7,024 nucleotides of DNA from CAZPUS01 sp964589825 (GCA_964589825.1 CAZPUS010000074.1:1-7024); one strand, 5' to 3'; positions 1 through 6,154 are shown, counted from the stretch's first letter. Notes: generated by a model from the sequence alone, not told the origin. Translations and numbers: made by a program.

Positions 1-60
1 TGTTTTTATAAAACATGCCGCCCCCGTATCGAGATAAGAGATAATATGCTGATATAATAT

Positions 61-90
61 AAAATAAATCATGAACACCCCTTTTGTCAA
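61..90 (-). promoter_or_regulatory. Leftward promoter in repeat copy 1
   Basis: On the minus strand there is a perfect -35 TTGACA (90-85), an 18-nt spacer and a -10 TATTTT (66-61), followed by an AT-rich stretch. The same boxes and spacing occur in copy 2 in front of the GH2 gene, which supports function. The transcript would run left out of the window. A possible ATG for that gene is at 16-14, but no convincing Shine-Dalgarno precedes it. A second TTGACA lies 46 nt further upstream (136-131). Confidence 0.5.
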
Positions 91-154
91 GCTTGTTTCT
101 TACGTGTGAACACTGCATCTTTTTTCTAGTTGTCAACTTTTTAGACTGGACTCA
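61..154 (-). repeat. Dispersed ~95-bp repeat, copy 1 (IS-end-like, promoter-bearing)
   Basis: Read on the minus strand, this stretch starts TGAGTC, two variable bases, then GTCTAAAAAGTTGACAA and ends TTGACAAAAG...TATTTTATA. A second copy lies at 5367-5459 upstream of the GH2 gene. By hand alignment the outer block (about 34 nt) matches in 31 positions and the inner block (about 33 nt) in 26; the middle is diverged, with one indel. The outer edge is at base 154, immediately inside the reading frame of the cold-shock gene. The TG start and AAAAAGTTGACA core resemble ends of IS3/IS481-type insertion sequences (recalled family pattern, not a search). No transposase is visible between the copies, so this may be a degenerate or solo IS end, or a duplicated regulatory region. 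Confidence 0.75.
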
Positions 155-345
155 AAGTTAAATGGTTTAATGACAAAAAAGGGTTCGGTTTCATAGAACG
201 TCAACAGGGTGAAGATGTATTCGTACACTTTAGTGCCATTCAGTCCGACGGGTTCGGAAGCCTCAAGGAAGGACAAGACGTGGAATTCGCTGTTGCATCT
301 GGTCCGAAAGGGCTCAAAGCGGAAGACGTTATTATTATGTCGTAA
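145..345 (+). pseudogene. Cold-shock domain protein (CspA family), start codon missing
   Basis: The frame translates to a nearly complete cold-shock domain of about 64 residues. It has KVKWFN at the start, the RNP1 motif KGFGFI, the RNP2 motif VFVHF, and the usual C-terminal segment ending KAEDVIIMS. Family members bind single-stranded RNA and DNA in the cytoplasm as chaperones and are normally 65-70 residues, beginning Met-x-x-Gly-(Lys/Thr)-Val-Lys-Trp-Phe-Asn. Here the frame is open only from an in-frame TAG at 142-144, another TAG lies at 127-129, and no ATG, GTG or TTG follows before the domain. The residues before KVKWFN (Thr-Gly-Leu) are encoded by the edge of the dispersed repeat, so the real 5' end appears to have been replaced at about base 154. 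The rest of the frame is intact and a good terminator follows, which suggests a recent break. Translation from a non-standard start cannot be excluded. Confidence 0.8.
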
Positions 346-371
346 CCGGCTTTTTTGTCTGAATTGACTCT

Positions 372-411
372 AAGCCCGTGGGAACAGATTTGTTCCCCGG
401 GCTTTTTATTT
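372..411 (+). terminator. Rho-independent terminator of the cold-shock gene
   Basis: AAGCCCG, a bulged T and GGGAACA (372-386) pair with TGTTCCCCGGGCTT (391-404) around a GATT loop. This gives a 14-bp stem with one bulge, followed by a T-rich run (TTTTTATTT). It lies 26 nt past the cold-shock stop codon and is oriented for that gene. The opposite strand lacks a U-tract, so it should not stop minus-strand transcription. Confidence 0.85.
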
Positions 412-661
412 GGCGTGCAGGATGCAGCGTACACGGATAACGAGGCATCATTGTATTCGGACCAATAACGGTATCGAACGCATACTCAGGAAGATACGAT
501 GTCGCAGCCGTAGGGTGGACAGCTTCCCTGATGGGAAATCGGCTCTGATGCTCGCCTCTGCACGGCTACGCTACGTTGCAGGAACCACATGGAGTATGAA
601 ACACTCTCTGAACATGCACCTGCTCAAAAATCCCGAGTATGTGGACGCGCTCACACAGTAA
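410..661 (+). pseudogene. IS256/Mutator-family transposase, C-terminal remnant
   Basis: From about base 458 the frame reads as the C-terminal end of an IS256-type transposase. A TNNGIER segment matches the family pattern TN-x-x-ER-x-N that carries the last acidic residue of the DDE triad. It is followed by an Arg-rich stretch (RKIRCRSRRV), FPDGKSALML and W-x-x-K-x-x-LNM, then a stop at 659-661. Intact members are about 400 residues, so some 80% of the protein, including the two catalytic Asp residues, is absent. The first 15 or so codons (410-457) show no family resemblance and probably precede the junction. The Arg of the usual ER-x-NREIRRR motif is also altered (ILRKIRCR), suggesting decay. 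The identification rests on motif recognition. The piece is non-functional and sits between the cold-shock terminator and the 3' end of the membrane-protein gene. Confidence 0.65.
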
Positions 662-713
662 AAACAGTATGCCGATATGAGTACGCAAAAAATCCTGACA
701 CAACCGAAGATCC
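662..713 (+). mobile_element. Probable right-end region of the IS256-family remnant
   Basis: After the transposase stop, the sequence AAAAAATCCTGACACAACC (688-706) resembles the AT-rich, TGACAC-containing right ends of IS256-type elements. The matching left end is not visible, so the outer boundary cannot be fixed. It adjoins the stop codon of the minus-strand membrane-protein gene (714-716), and no terminator for that gene is seen here. Low to moderate confidence. Confidence 0.35.
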
Positions 714-2072
714 TTATTTTTTTACCAAAACGTCGGCAAGTGGACGGTCGAGAAGAGCACGTGTAAAACCATTATTACGAAGCCCAAGCGACTGAACAAG
801 CCCGATGGTGAGCTGAAGGACAATAATGGCAATGAGACCGACAATTATCCCGTTGGGAAGGTAAGGCCCCGCCACGACCGCCCATACTATTACCGCAACG
901 AGGCCTGCCAGGTTAGCGATTGGAATCAGACCGGTTGTACCGGAACGAACCAGAAGCCCTGCGGTCGTAAAGGAAAAAAGCATGGTCCAAGGGATAAAAG
1001 GGAAAAAGAAAAGTGATTGCCGAATAAGCCGCAAAATCTGCGGATTTTCAACGTGCATGATCTGTTGGTAAATAATATCCTGCAGCGGTGTAAATATTAC
1101 TAGAAAAATAAAAAAAGTAATGCCACTGCACAGGCAGATACCGAAAATGAGAACCTTATGGAAATTGTTTTTTGATGTGGCATAATTGATTATCGCCGGT
1201 TCCAGTGCCATTATCATTCCCAGTAAAAGCCACATTGTTGATTTTACGCAACTCAGACTGCTCAGGCTCTCACCCGGAAGCCGGCATCGAGATATAATAG
1301 CTGTGATAAGCGGTTCTTTGGCTATGCGTATGACACTTCCAATGAATTGGGGAAAACTGTATTTCAGGAATTGTCCCGGTGAAAGAATCTTCGTAGCGTT
1401 TCTTTCTTGGAGCTGAGGTTTTCCCGCAAGCATAAAAATATTAAACGCGGTTTCGACTCCCGTGCCAAGAGTGTATGTCCATGCACCCATTACCGGTCCG
1501 GTCATGCTTTCCCGATGCATTGCCCATCCGAATACGAAAAGGGCCATTGCCGCAAGTCTGCATACCGAACCGGCCCCCACAATCCATGCCTGATCGTTTT
1601 GTATATGGCATGCCTGCGCATTAGCCCGTAGTAAAAGAATAAGGGGGACCACCGAAAAAATGATAAGACCTTCGCGGATTAAATCTGCTATGTCTGGTTG
1701 TGCCCCGAGAATATGTGTGATCACGATCGATGCAATAGCGTCAAACCGGGCGATAATAGCAATGAGGACACCTGCAACAATGCCCCACGTCAGAAAAAAC
1801 CATGCGTATTTAAATAGACTCTTACGGTCGGCGACAGTTCTTATTACAATATTCCGGGCGATAAGGTCGTGAGCAAAAAGAAAGACCGCTATTGACAGAG
1901 TATAAAAAAATGCGGTAATATGCATTTCTTCACCTGCAGCGCCGAATTTCCATGAGATTCCAAAAGTGATAATAGGGGCTGTGCCCATCACCATGAACAT
2001 GTTGAGGGTCATGGGAAGCACGAAACAGGCAAGTCTGGGATAGGAGAGGTCTTTTGCTCGTTGTCTTTTCAT
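714..2072 (-). CDS. Polytopic membrane protein, MATE/MOP-superfamily-like transporter
   Basis: The 452-residue product from ATG 2072 is dominated by about 11-12 hydrophobic segments. Approximate positions are 16-38, 51-70, 88-108, 134-149, 162-183, 194-215, 279-295, 307-329, 352-375, 379-403 and 407-429. A short basic N-terminus (MKRQRAKD) and a basic loop near 78-88 fit an inner-membrane carrier. The size and paired-bundle layout resemble MOP-superfamily transporters (MATE, ANK-like or polysaccharide flippases), but I see no diagnostic motif and cannot name a substrate. The frame also allows a TTG start at 2099 that would overlap the GH2 gene by 20 nt. I prefer ATG 2072, which lies 7 nt after the GH2 stop, although the Shine-Dalgarno is weak and expression may rely on translational coupling. 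It is the second gene of the GH2 operon, so a link to carbohydrate or glycoconjugate movement is plausible but inferred. Confidence 0.75.
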   Translation of the reverse strand: MKRQRAKDLSYPRLACFVLPMTLNMFMVMGTAPIITFGISWKFGAAGEEMHITAFFYTLSIAVFLFAHDLIARNIVIRTVADRKSLFKYAWFFLTWGIVAGVLIAIIARFDAIASIVITHILGAQPDIADLIREGLIIFSVVPLILLLRANAQACHIQNDQAWIVGAGSVCRLAAMALFVFGWAMHRESMTGPVMGAWTYTLGTGVETAFNIFMLAGKPQLQERNATKILSPGQFLKYSFPQFIGSVIRIAKEPLITAIISRCRLPGESLSSLSCVKSTMWLLLGMIMALEPAIINYATSKNNFHKVLIFGICLCSGITFFIFLVIFTPLQDIIYQQIMHVENPQILRLIRQSLFFFPFIPWTMLFSFTTAGLLVRSGTTGLIPIANLAGLVAVIVWAVVAGPYLPNGIIVGLIAIIVLQLTIGLVQSLGLRNNGFTRALLDRPLADVLVKK

Positions 2073-2079
2073 TGTTTTT

Positions 2080-5000
2080 CTATGAACCCGCGCCTGCAAG
2101 ATATTCCATACTGCGTGCTATATATTTGCGCGCGCACGGATGGCACTCCAGCCGTCCTTCGAGGCACAGTTCGTTGACAATAATCCTGCCTTTTCCCGCC
2201 GTAACCTCAGCGCAGATAAGAAAATCTTTTGAGCGAAGCACCGGGATGGCTTTCCCCGTTTTACATTTCAGAAAATACCGGGTCATGTAATGCTTTCGGT
2301 CGTATTTTCCACTGTACCAGTATGAGAAATCCTCCGGCGCGAATCCATTTACTATCCAGTGGCCGGTATCGCGCGAAATAAAATCGAGGGCCTTGTGGCC
2401 GCCCCATGAACCGGGATAATCCCTTCGCTTCGAATTATGCACGACCTCTGCCTCGATACCGAACTCGGGGATATTCCAGGAAGCGGCCTTGCGCTGTTCC
2501 ATGAGGTAAAGCCCCGTACCGCTACTGACGCATTCGACAATTTCCTTCCTGTTTTTTTCGAGATCGCCCGGGGTTGCCACGATAAGTACATCGTATTGTT
2601 TCATGTCGGCATTGTGTCCAATGCGCCGGGCCCACGGAAAAATGCGCATGTATTCGTCAAGAAGCGCGCAACTGGTTTCGGCAATAATTCCTATGCGCAC
2701 TCCTTCGACCGATGGTAAATCGTCATCAGGGTGAGCGGTGATTTCGAGCGTGTAATCGTGGACGGCTTTACCGTCACTGTTTTTGAGTACCGCGTAGACC
2801 TCAAAAGTCGTACGCGATTCCACTGCCGGGATAGGAGGAGCGAAAGTCCCTTGGTATGCAGCCCGCGATGCCGGGATGAAAGCGGATATTTTCCCTTCGG
2901 CGATACTTTCGCGGCTGGAACCGTCGATAAAATAATATTCGAGGCTATGGTCGTTTATTTGCGTATCGGTATCATTGAATATCCATAATTCTGTGCATGT
3001 CCTGGTAGTTGCGAGGTAATGCCACTGTGGAGCCCGAATATTTACCGCAACCGGTTCCAAGGCATCGGCAAAAGCATAATATGCCGGCTTGGGCGTACGA
3101 TCGAACGAGACCAGCGCTTTGAGCCACCCGGCGGGAAATGCATCGATAAGAATATGCACTGCCGTACTCTGTATGATATCCATGCGCAACCTGAGCGCTT
3201 CGGTAAGAATACGGGTGGCAAATGCCTGATGCTTCTGGGAGCGCTCAATCCATTCGCCGGCGGTCCGGGGGATATCGTACCAGTTAAATCCGAATTTTTC
3301 CTGCTGACACAGATTAATTTGTCCGGGTTTCCACTCCGTGTCGTCGGCCGACCGTGGTACCCACTCCCGGGGATAGCGAATATCCCACAAAGTCCCGTTA
3401 CGCATGGTATCGAGCGAATCGAGAGCTTCGGCTCCGTATTCACCGCAACTTGCCGCCCATCCTTCTTTTATGCTGTAAAGGTTCCCCGCATACAGCCCGC
3501 CGAATCCCGCGGCAAACGGCCCATACCAGAACGTATAGTAATGCACATCCTGAAGACCAAACGGCGTATCGCGCTCCTGCACATATTCGCACGAATCGAC
3601 CCCTTCGACCGCCTTAATCACCCGGTCGGGGTTATGGATACGCACAAGCGAGCGGAGGGCTAAAAAAAATTCTTCCATTTCATCGTTTTGAAGCATCTTC
3701 TGGCCGACCTTGTCGTTTATCTGGCGTGGATCGGAGTCGGGTTCATTGATAAATTCGAGCGTGATAAGCGATGGGTGGTTGCGCCAGGTTTTTTCGAACG
3801 TGCAGGCCATATCACACACCCGGGGAAGCGAATTTCGCGAGATTCCAGTGCACATGGGAAGCCGCGACTGGCAGAGAATGCCCAGACGATCGAAGTAGTC
3901 GAGCGGGGCAGGGCCGGTACGGAAAAAATTTACATTTGCCGCTTTTGCGATAAGGATGTCTTCTACGACCTGTCCCGGATGCCCCGAACAAAGGTCCCAT
4001 TCGAAATGTCCTATCGTGCTTGCTCCCCTAAGGAAAATTTTTCTGTTATTAAGGTATAGTTTTCCCTTCGGGGTTTCGTTTTCGCGCGATTCGAATGTGC
4101 GATAGCCGAAATCAGCACGCCGCTGCGAGCGGGGAGCACTTTCGCCCTGTACCGTACACGATGCGATCGCCGAATAGAGATAAGGACTGTTGCATTCCCA
4201 CAGCCGTATATCGATACCTTCAACGGAAATCGTATATTTAAATGTATCCGGTTCGCCCGAAATATTCCCACCTCTCAGCTTGCAATCGAGAAGCGGCTGC
4301 CCGTCATCTTTTTCGTCGAAATTGCACGGAAACAGGCGAAGGCGAAAATCGGCCTGCACCGACGGCGGTACCAAGCGGGTGTTCCCTTGTGCATTGATAA
4401 TACTGCAGGCTTCTGACTTGTTTTCCACTTCAATCCATATATCCAGTGCTGCCCTGTTGATATCTGGACGGACAAATATGTCGGTAATCGCCACTTCATT
4501 GCGCCCGAATATGCGCACCGGCCCGTAAATACCCGCTCCAGACGGAGCATGCCCCCATCCCAGAGGTGCATCCCAGCCAATGCCGTTGCCGGTGCGGCTG
4601 CCGCCGGCAATATCGGCAAAATCGTTTTCTATTTTTACAATAATCCTGTTTTCTTCTTCTCTCGATACACTATCGGAGATATCAATCTCAAACGGGACAA
4701 GATGGCTTTCATGTTGTGCAATAAAGCGGCCGTTAAGAAATACTTCGCACCGGTAATCGACCGATTCGAAACGGATAAACAACCGGCCCCATTTACTCAG
4801 GGCCTGATCGATCTTGAAAGTCGTTGTATATACGCCATACCATTTTCCGGCAGGGCCGCGCACATCTGGAATGCCGACTTCTTCCCACCCGTCTTTCTGC
4901 TGCGCTATACGAACGGGATTTATCCGGGGAGTATCAATATATTTGAACCACATTCGATCGATTGTCTGGTGTATCGCTCCGTCGCATTGACCCGCTGTTT

Positions 5001-5265
5001 TTTCCGGGAGCGTATCGCGCAGAAACGGCAGGTAATACTTTTTAAGCTGCGCTACTTTTGTCTCCAAGTCTTTCGGAGATGACATTTTTTTCATTGGCGA
5101 GGGCGCCTTTGCGCCGCCGCCATGTTCCCATGCGATATCTTTGCGGGTAACCGGCGGGGGAGGAAACGGCCTGCGATCGGTGGCATGCATAATTCCCGCC
5201 CCTTGTCCGATTGCGGCCCAGGGGTCAAGCGGGGAGAGTGAGTTTTCGTGTTTCCTCGAATTCAT
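2080..5265 (-). CDS. Glycoside hydrolase family 2 enzyme with C-terminal GATase1-like domain
   Basis: This 1061-residue protein has GH2 architecture. A jelly-roll sugar-binding domain spans about 105-255 and an Ig-like domain about 255-390. A TIM barrel covers about 395-745, a further beta-rich region about 745-845, and an alpha/beta region about 855-1055. The barrel carries the GH2 landmarks: FLRGA (411-415), an AKAANVNFFRT segment (440-450), the acid/base Glu508 in INEP, and the predicted nucleophile Glu609 in GEYG. GH2 enzymes are retaining beta-galactosidases, glucuronidases or mannosidases; the sequence does not tell me which. The last 200 residues (VRIGIIAE..., YDVLIVATPG, GKGRIIVNEL) look like a class I glutamine-amidotransferase fold without an obvious catalytic Cys-His-Glu set. 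No signal peptide is visible; the first 60 residues are polar and Pro-rich, so the enzyme is probably cytoplasmic. The start ATG has AAAGGAG (5281-5275) 9 nt upstream. It is the first gene of an operon with the downstream membrane protein. Confidence 0.9.
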   Translation of the reverse strand: MNSRKHENSLSPLDPWAAIGQGAGIMHATDRRPFPPPPVTRKDIAWEHGGGAKAPSPMKKMSSPKDLETKVAQLKKYYLPFLRDTLPEKTAGQCDGAIHQTIDRMWFKYIDTPRINPVRIAQQKDGWEEVGIPDVRGPAGKWYGVYTTTFKIDQALSKWGRLFIRFESVDYRCEVFLNGRFIAQHESHLVPFEIDISDSVSREEENRIIVKIENDFADIAGGSRTGNGIGWDAPLGWGHAPSGAGIYGPVRIFGRNEVAITDIFVRPDINRAALDIWIEVENKSEACSIINAQGNTRLVPPSVQADFRLRLFPCNFDEKDDGQPLLDCKLRGGNISGEPDTFKYTISVEGIDIRLWECNSPYLYSAIASCTVQGESAPRSQRRADFGYRTFESRENETPKGKLYLNNRKIFLRGASTIGHFEWDLCSGHPGQVVEDILIAKAANVNFFRTGPAPLDYFDRLGILCQSRLPMCTGISRNSLPRVCDMACTFEKTWRNHPSLITLEFINEPDSDPRQINDKVGQKMLQNDEMEEFFLALRSLVRIHNPDRVIKAVEGVDSCEYVQERDTPFGLQDVHYYTFWYGPFAAGFGGLYAGNLYSIKEGWAASCGEYGAEALDSLDTMRNGTLWDIRYPREWVPRSADDTEWKPGQINLCQQEKFGFNWYDIPRTAGEWIERSQKHQAFATRILTEALRLRMDIIQSTAVHILIDAFPAGWLKALVSFDRTPKPAYYAFADALEPVAVNIRAPQWHYLATTRTCTELWIFNDTDTQINDHSLEYYFIDGSSRESIAEGKISAFIPASRAAYQGTFAPPIPAVESRTTFEVYAVLKNSDGKAVHDYTLEITAHPDDDLPSVEGVRIGIIAETSCALLDEYMRIFPWARRIGHNADMKQYDVLIVATPGDLEKNRKEIVECVSSGTGLYLMEQRKAASWNIPEFGIEAEVVHNSKRRDYPGSWGGHKALDFISRDTGHWIVNGFAPEDFSYWYSGKYDRKHYMTRYFLKCKTGKAIPVLRSKDFLICAEVTAGKGRIIVNELCLEGRLECHPCARKYIARSMEYLAGAGS

Positions 5266-5274
5266 ATTAACACA

Positions 5275-5281
5275 CTCCTTT
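5275..5281 (-). promoter_or_regulatory. Ribosome binding site of the GH2 gene
   Basis: AAAGGAG on the minus strand lies 9 nt before ATG 5265. This supports the long N-terminal form over the internal Met26 and Met58 starts, which lack a comparable site. Confidence 0.8.
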
Positions 5282-5366
5282 CTTTCGGGTAACTGCTATT
5301 AAGATGGAATATACATCTTCGAAAAGAGAAATAAGGGCTATCCATTCAAATCAGGGGAGTGCTTAT

Positions 5367-5396
5367 AAAATAAACCATATGCCTCTCTTTTGTCAA
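5367..5396 (-). promoter_or_regulatory. Promoter of the GH2-transporter operon (in repeat copy 2)
   Basis: A perfect -35 TTGACA (5396-5391), an 18-nt spacer and a -10 TATTTT (5372-5367) predict a start near 5360 and a leader of about 95 nt before ATG 5265. Box sequence and spacing are the same in repeat copy 1 (90-61), although the spacer between them differs. That is the pattern expected if the promoter boxes are the conserved element. A second TTGACA is 45 nt further upstream (5441-5436). The -10 box matches the consensus in only 4 of 6 positions. Confidence 0.6.
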
Positions 5397-5459
5397 CGAC
5401 GTCTCTTGTGTTTAGACGATGCATCCTTTTCTACTTGTCAACTTTTTAGACCCGACTCA
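5367..5459 (-). repeat. Dispersed ~95-bp repeat, copy 2 (IS-end-like, upstream of GH2)
   Basis: This is the partner of the copy at 61-154, in the same orientation. The outer block starts TGAGTC, then GG, then GTCTAAAAAGTTGACAA, and continues with TAGAAAA and GATGCA shared with copy 1. The inner block carries TTGACAAAAG and TATTTTATA. Both outer edges begin TG as IS ends do. Sequence outside the edges (after 154 and after 5459) is unrelated or only AT-rich in common, so the repeat has a definite right boundary. It carries the inferred operon promoter. Confidence 0.75.
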
Positions 5460-5473
5460 ATATTTTTTTAACA

Positions 5474-5508
5474 AAAATGGGAAACAATTTTCCGAGGAAA
5501 ATGGGAAA
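5474..5508. repeat. Palindrome flanked by 11-bp direct repeats, possible operator
   Basis: A perfect 7-2-7 inverted repeat, ATTTTCC-GA-GGAAAAT, lies at 5487-5502. The 11-mer AAAATGGGAAA occurs at 5474-5484 and again at 5498-5508, exactly 24 bp apart. The site lies between the leftward GH2 promoter and the rightward sigma-28 promoter. A regulator-binding site is possible, but the tract is AT-rich and chance is a real alternative. Confidence 0.35.
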
Positions 5509-5588
5509 TATTAAACCGGTGTTGACATCCAATACAATAAGCCGATCCCTTTTTTTTAGTTTCATCAGGGATTTCTTTTAAAAAAGCC

Positions 5589-5615
5589 TAAAGTTCATGG
5601 GTGATATGCCGATAA
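5589..5615 (+). promoter_or_regulatory. Sigma-28 (FliA) flagellar promoter
   Basis: TAAAGTTC (5589-5596), an 11-nt spacer and GCCGATAA (5608-5615) match the flagellar sigma-28 consensus TAAAGTTT-N11-GCCGATAA at every position but one. It faces the FlgM-like gene. The predicted start is near 5622, giving a leader of about 175 nt. Finding this promoter next to a FlgM-like frame makes each call support the other. Confidence 0.8.
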
Positions 5616-5659
5616 TATAAGAATAGAAGAACATGCGCTCGTTTTTTTACGTTACAATG

Positions 5660-5677
5660 TACTGTTTTTAGACAGTA
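5660..5677 (+). other. Small hairpin in the FlgM-gene leader
   Basis: TACTGT (5660-5665) and ACAGTA (5672-5677) can pair around TTTTAG. A 12-codon frame (ATG 5633 to TAG 5669-5671) ends inside this hairpin but lacks a good ribosome site. Function is unknown. Confidence 0.3.
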
Positions 5678-5695
5678 AGTGATCACAAAAAGAAA

Positions 5696-5723
5696 CGGAC
5701 AAAGAATACACATTCTTTGTCCG
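5696..5723 (-). terminator. Strong hairpin; terminator-like on the minus strand
   Basis: CGGACAAAGAAT and ATTCTTTGTCCG form a perfect 12-bp stem with an ACAC loop. On the minus strand a T-rich run (TTTCTTTTTG) follows, giving an intrinsic-terminator layout. On the plus strand it is followed by A-rich sequence, so it would be a stable leader structure of the FlgM-like mRNA rather than a terminator. No convincing minus-strand gene ends here, so it may shield the GH2 promoter region from leftward read-through. Confidence 0.5.
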
Positions 5724-5798
5724 CCGGAAAAAAAGAGAAACGGCACATGTTTCTATATTACTATATCGGCATGGATGCCAAAAAGTTGAGTGATTGCC

Positions 5799-6128
5799 AT
5801 GGATGCATCGTATTTCTCACATTTTTCAGACGCAGCACGGCTGTACGAATCGTACCCGTATATGAATGACGAGGGTGAGTGTGAAACCGATGTGTTCGAA
5901 TGCGATCACACGGATGATACGACAGAAGACACGAGTGCAACGAATAAAGCTGCGTACGATCCGTCATATCGCGGCTCACGCAAAACCAATCGTGCCGCGC
6001 CGCAGCAGGTACGGGATGAATTGGTAAAAGCGGTCAGGGCAAAAATCGATAAGGGACATTACAACTCCAGTGAGGTGATAAGCGACCTCAGCGAAAGCAT
6101 GGCAGGGGTGTTCAACGAGAGACGGTGA
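5799..6128 (+). CDS. flgM: FlgM-like anti-sigma-28 factor
   Basis: The 109-residue product has a strongly acidic, probably disordered N-terminal half (roughly residues 20-50, rich in Asp, Glu and Thr). A C-terminal helical region follows: VRDELVKAVRAKIDKGHYNSSEVISDLSESM. It resembles the FlgM C-terminus, where I-x-x-G-x-Y is followed by a helix that binds sigma-28. FlgM holds FliA inactive until it is exported through the completed hook-basal body. Its length is near the family norm of about 90-110 residues, and disorder in the N-terminal half is typical. A sigma-28 promoter lies upstream, as for class III flagellar genes. I chose ATG 5799; GTG 5790 in the same frame, directly after an in-frame TGA, is an alternative that adds three residues. 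The Shine-Dalgarno is weak in both cases. The similarity is to the C-terminus only, so the symbol is tentative. No other flagellar gene is visible nearby. Confidence 0.65.
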   Translation: MDASYFSHFSDAARLYESYPYMNDEGECETDVFECDHTDDTTEDTSATNKAAYDPSYRGSRKTNRAAPQQVRDELVKAVRAKIDKGHYNSSEVISDLSESMAGVFNERR

Positions 6129-6154
6129 ATATATCGGGAGAAGAGGTGAGCTGT

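Noticed and set aside
44..62. A GCTGATAT box at 48-55 resembling the sigma-28 -10 (GCCGATAA)
   Set aside because: Bases 29-36, where the TAAA-type -35 should be, do not match; the AT-rich resemblance is likely chance.
3019..3663. 214-codon open frame on the plus strand inside the GH2 gene
   Set aside because: It lies entirely antisense to a gene with clear GH2 catalytic motifs, and its product has no recognisable domain.
4549..5082. 177-codon plus-strand frame antisense to the GH2 N-terminal region
   Set aside because: No family resemblance and no ribosome site; shadow frame of the GH2 gene.
5522..5550. A perfect TTGACA at 5522-5527 as a rightward sigma-70 promoter
   Set aside because: No acceptable -10 at 16-18 nt spacing (ATCCCT), so only an isolated -35-like hexamer.
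5771..5808. Near-duplicate of ATGGATGC around 5771 and 5799 as an alternative FlgM start
   Set aside because: ATG 5771 is in a different frame from the FlgM-like sequence, so it cannot start that gene.
5761..5979. 72-codon minus-strand frame antisense to the FlgM-like gene
   Set aside because: Composition is His/Arg/Ser-rich and unlike a protein, and it overlaps the better-supported plus-strand gene.
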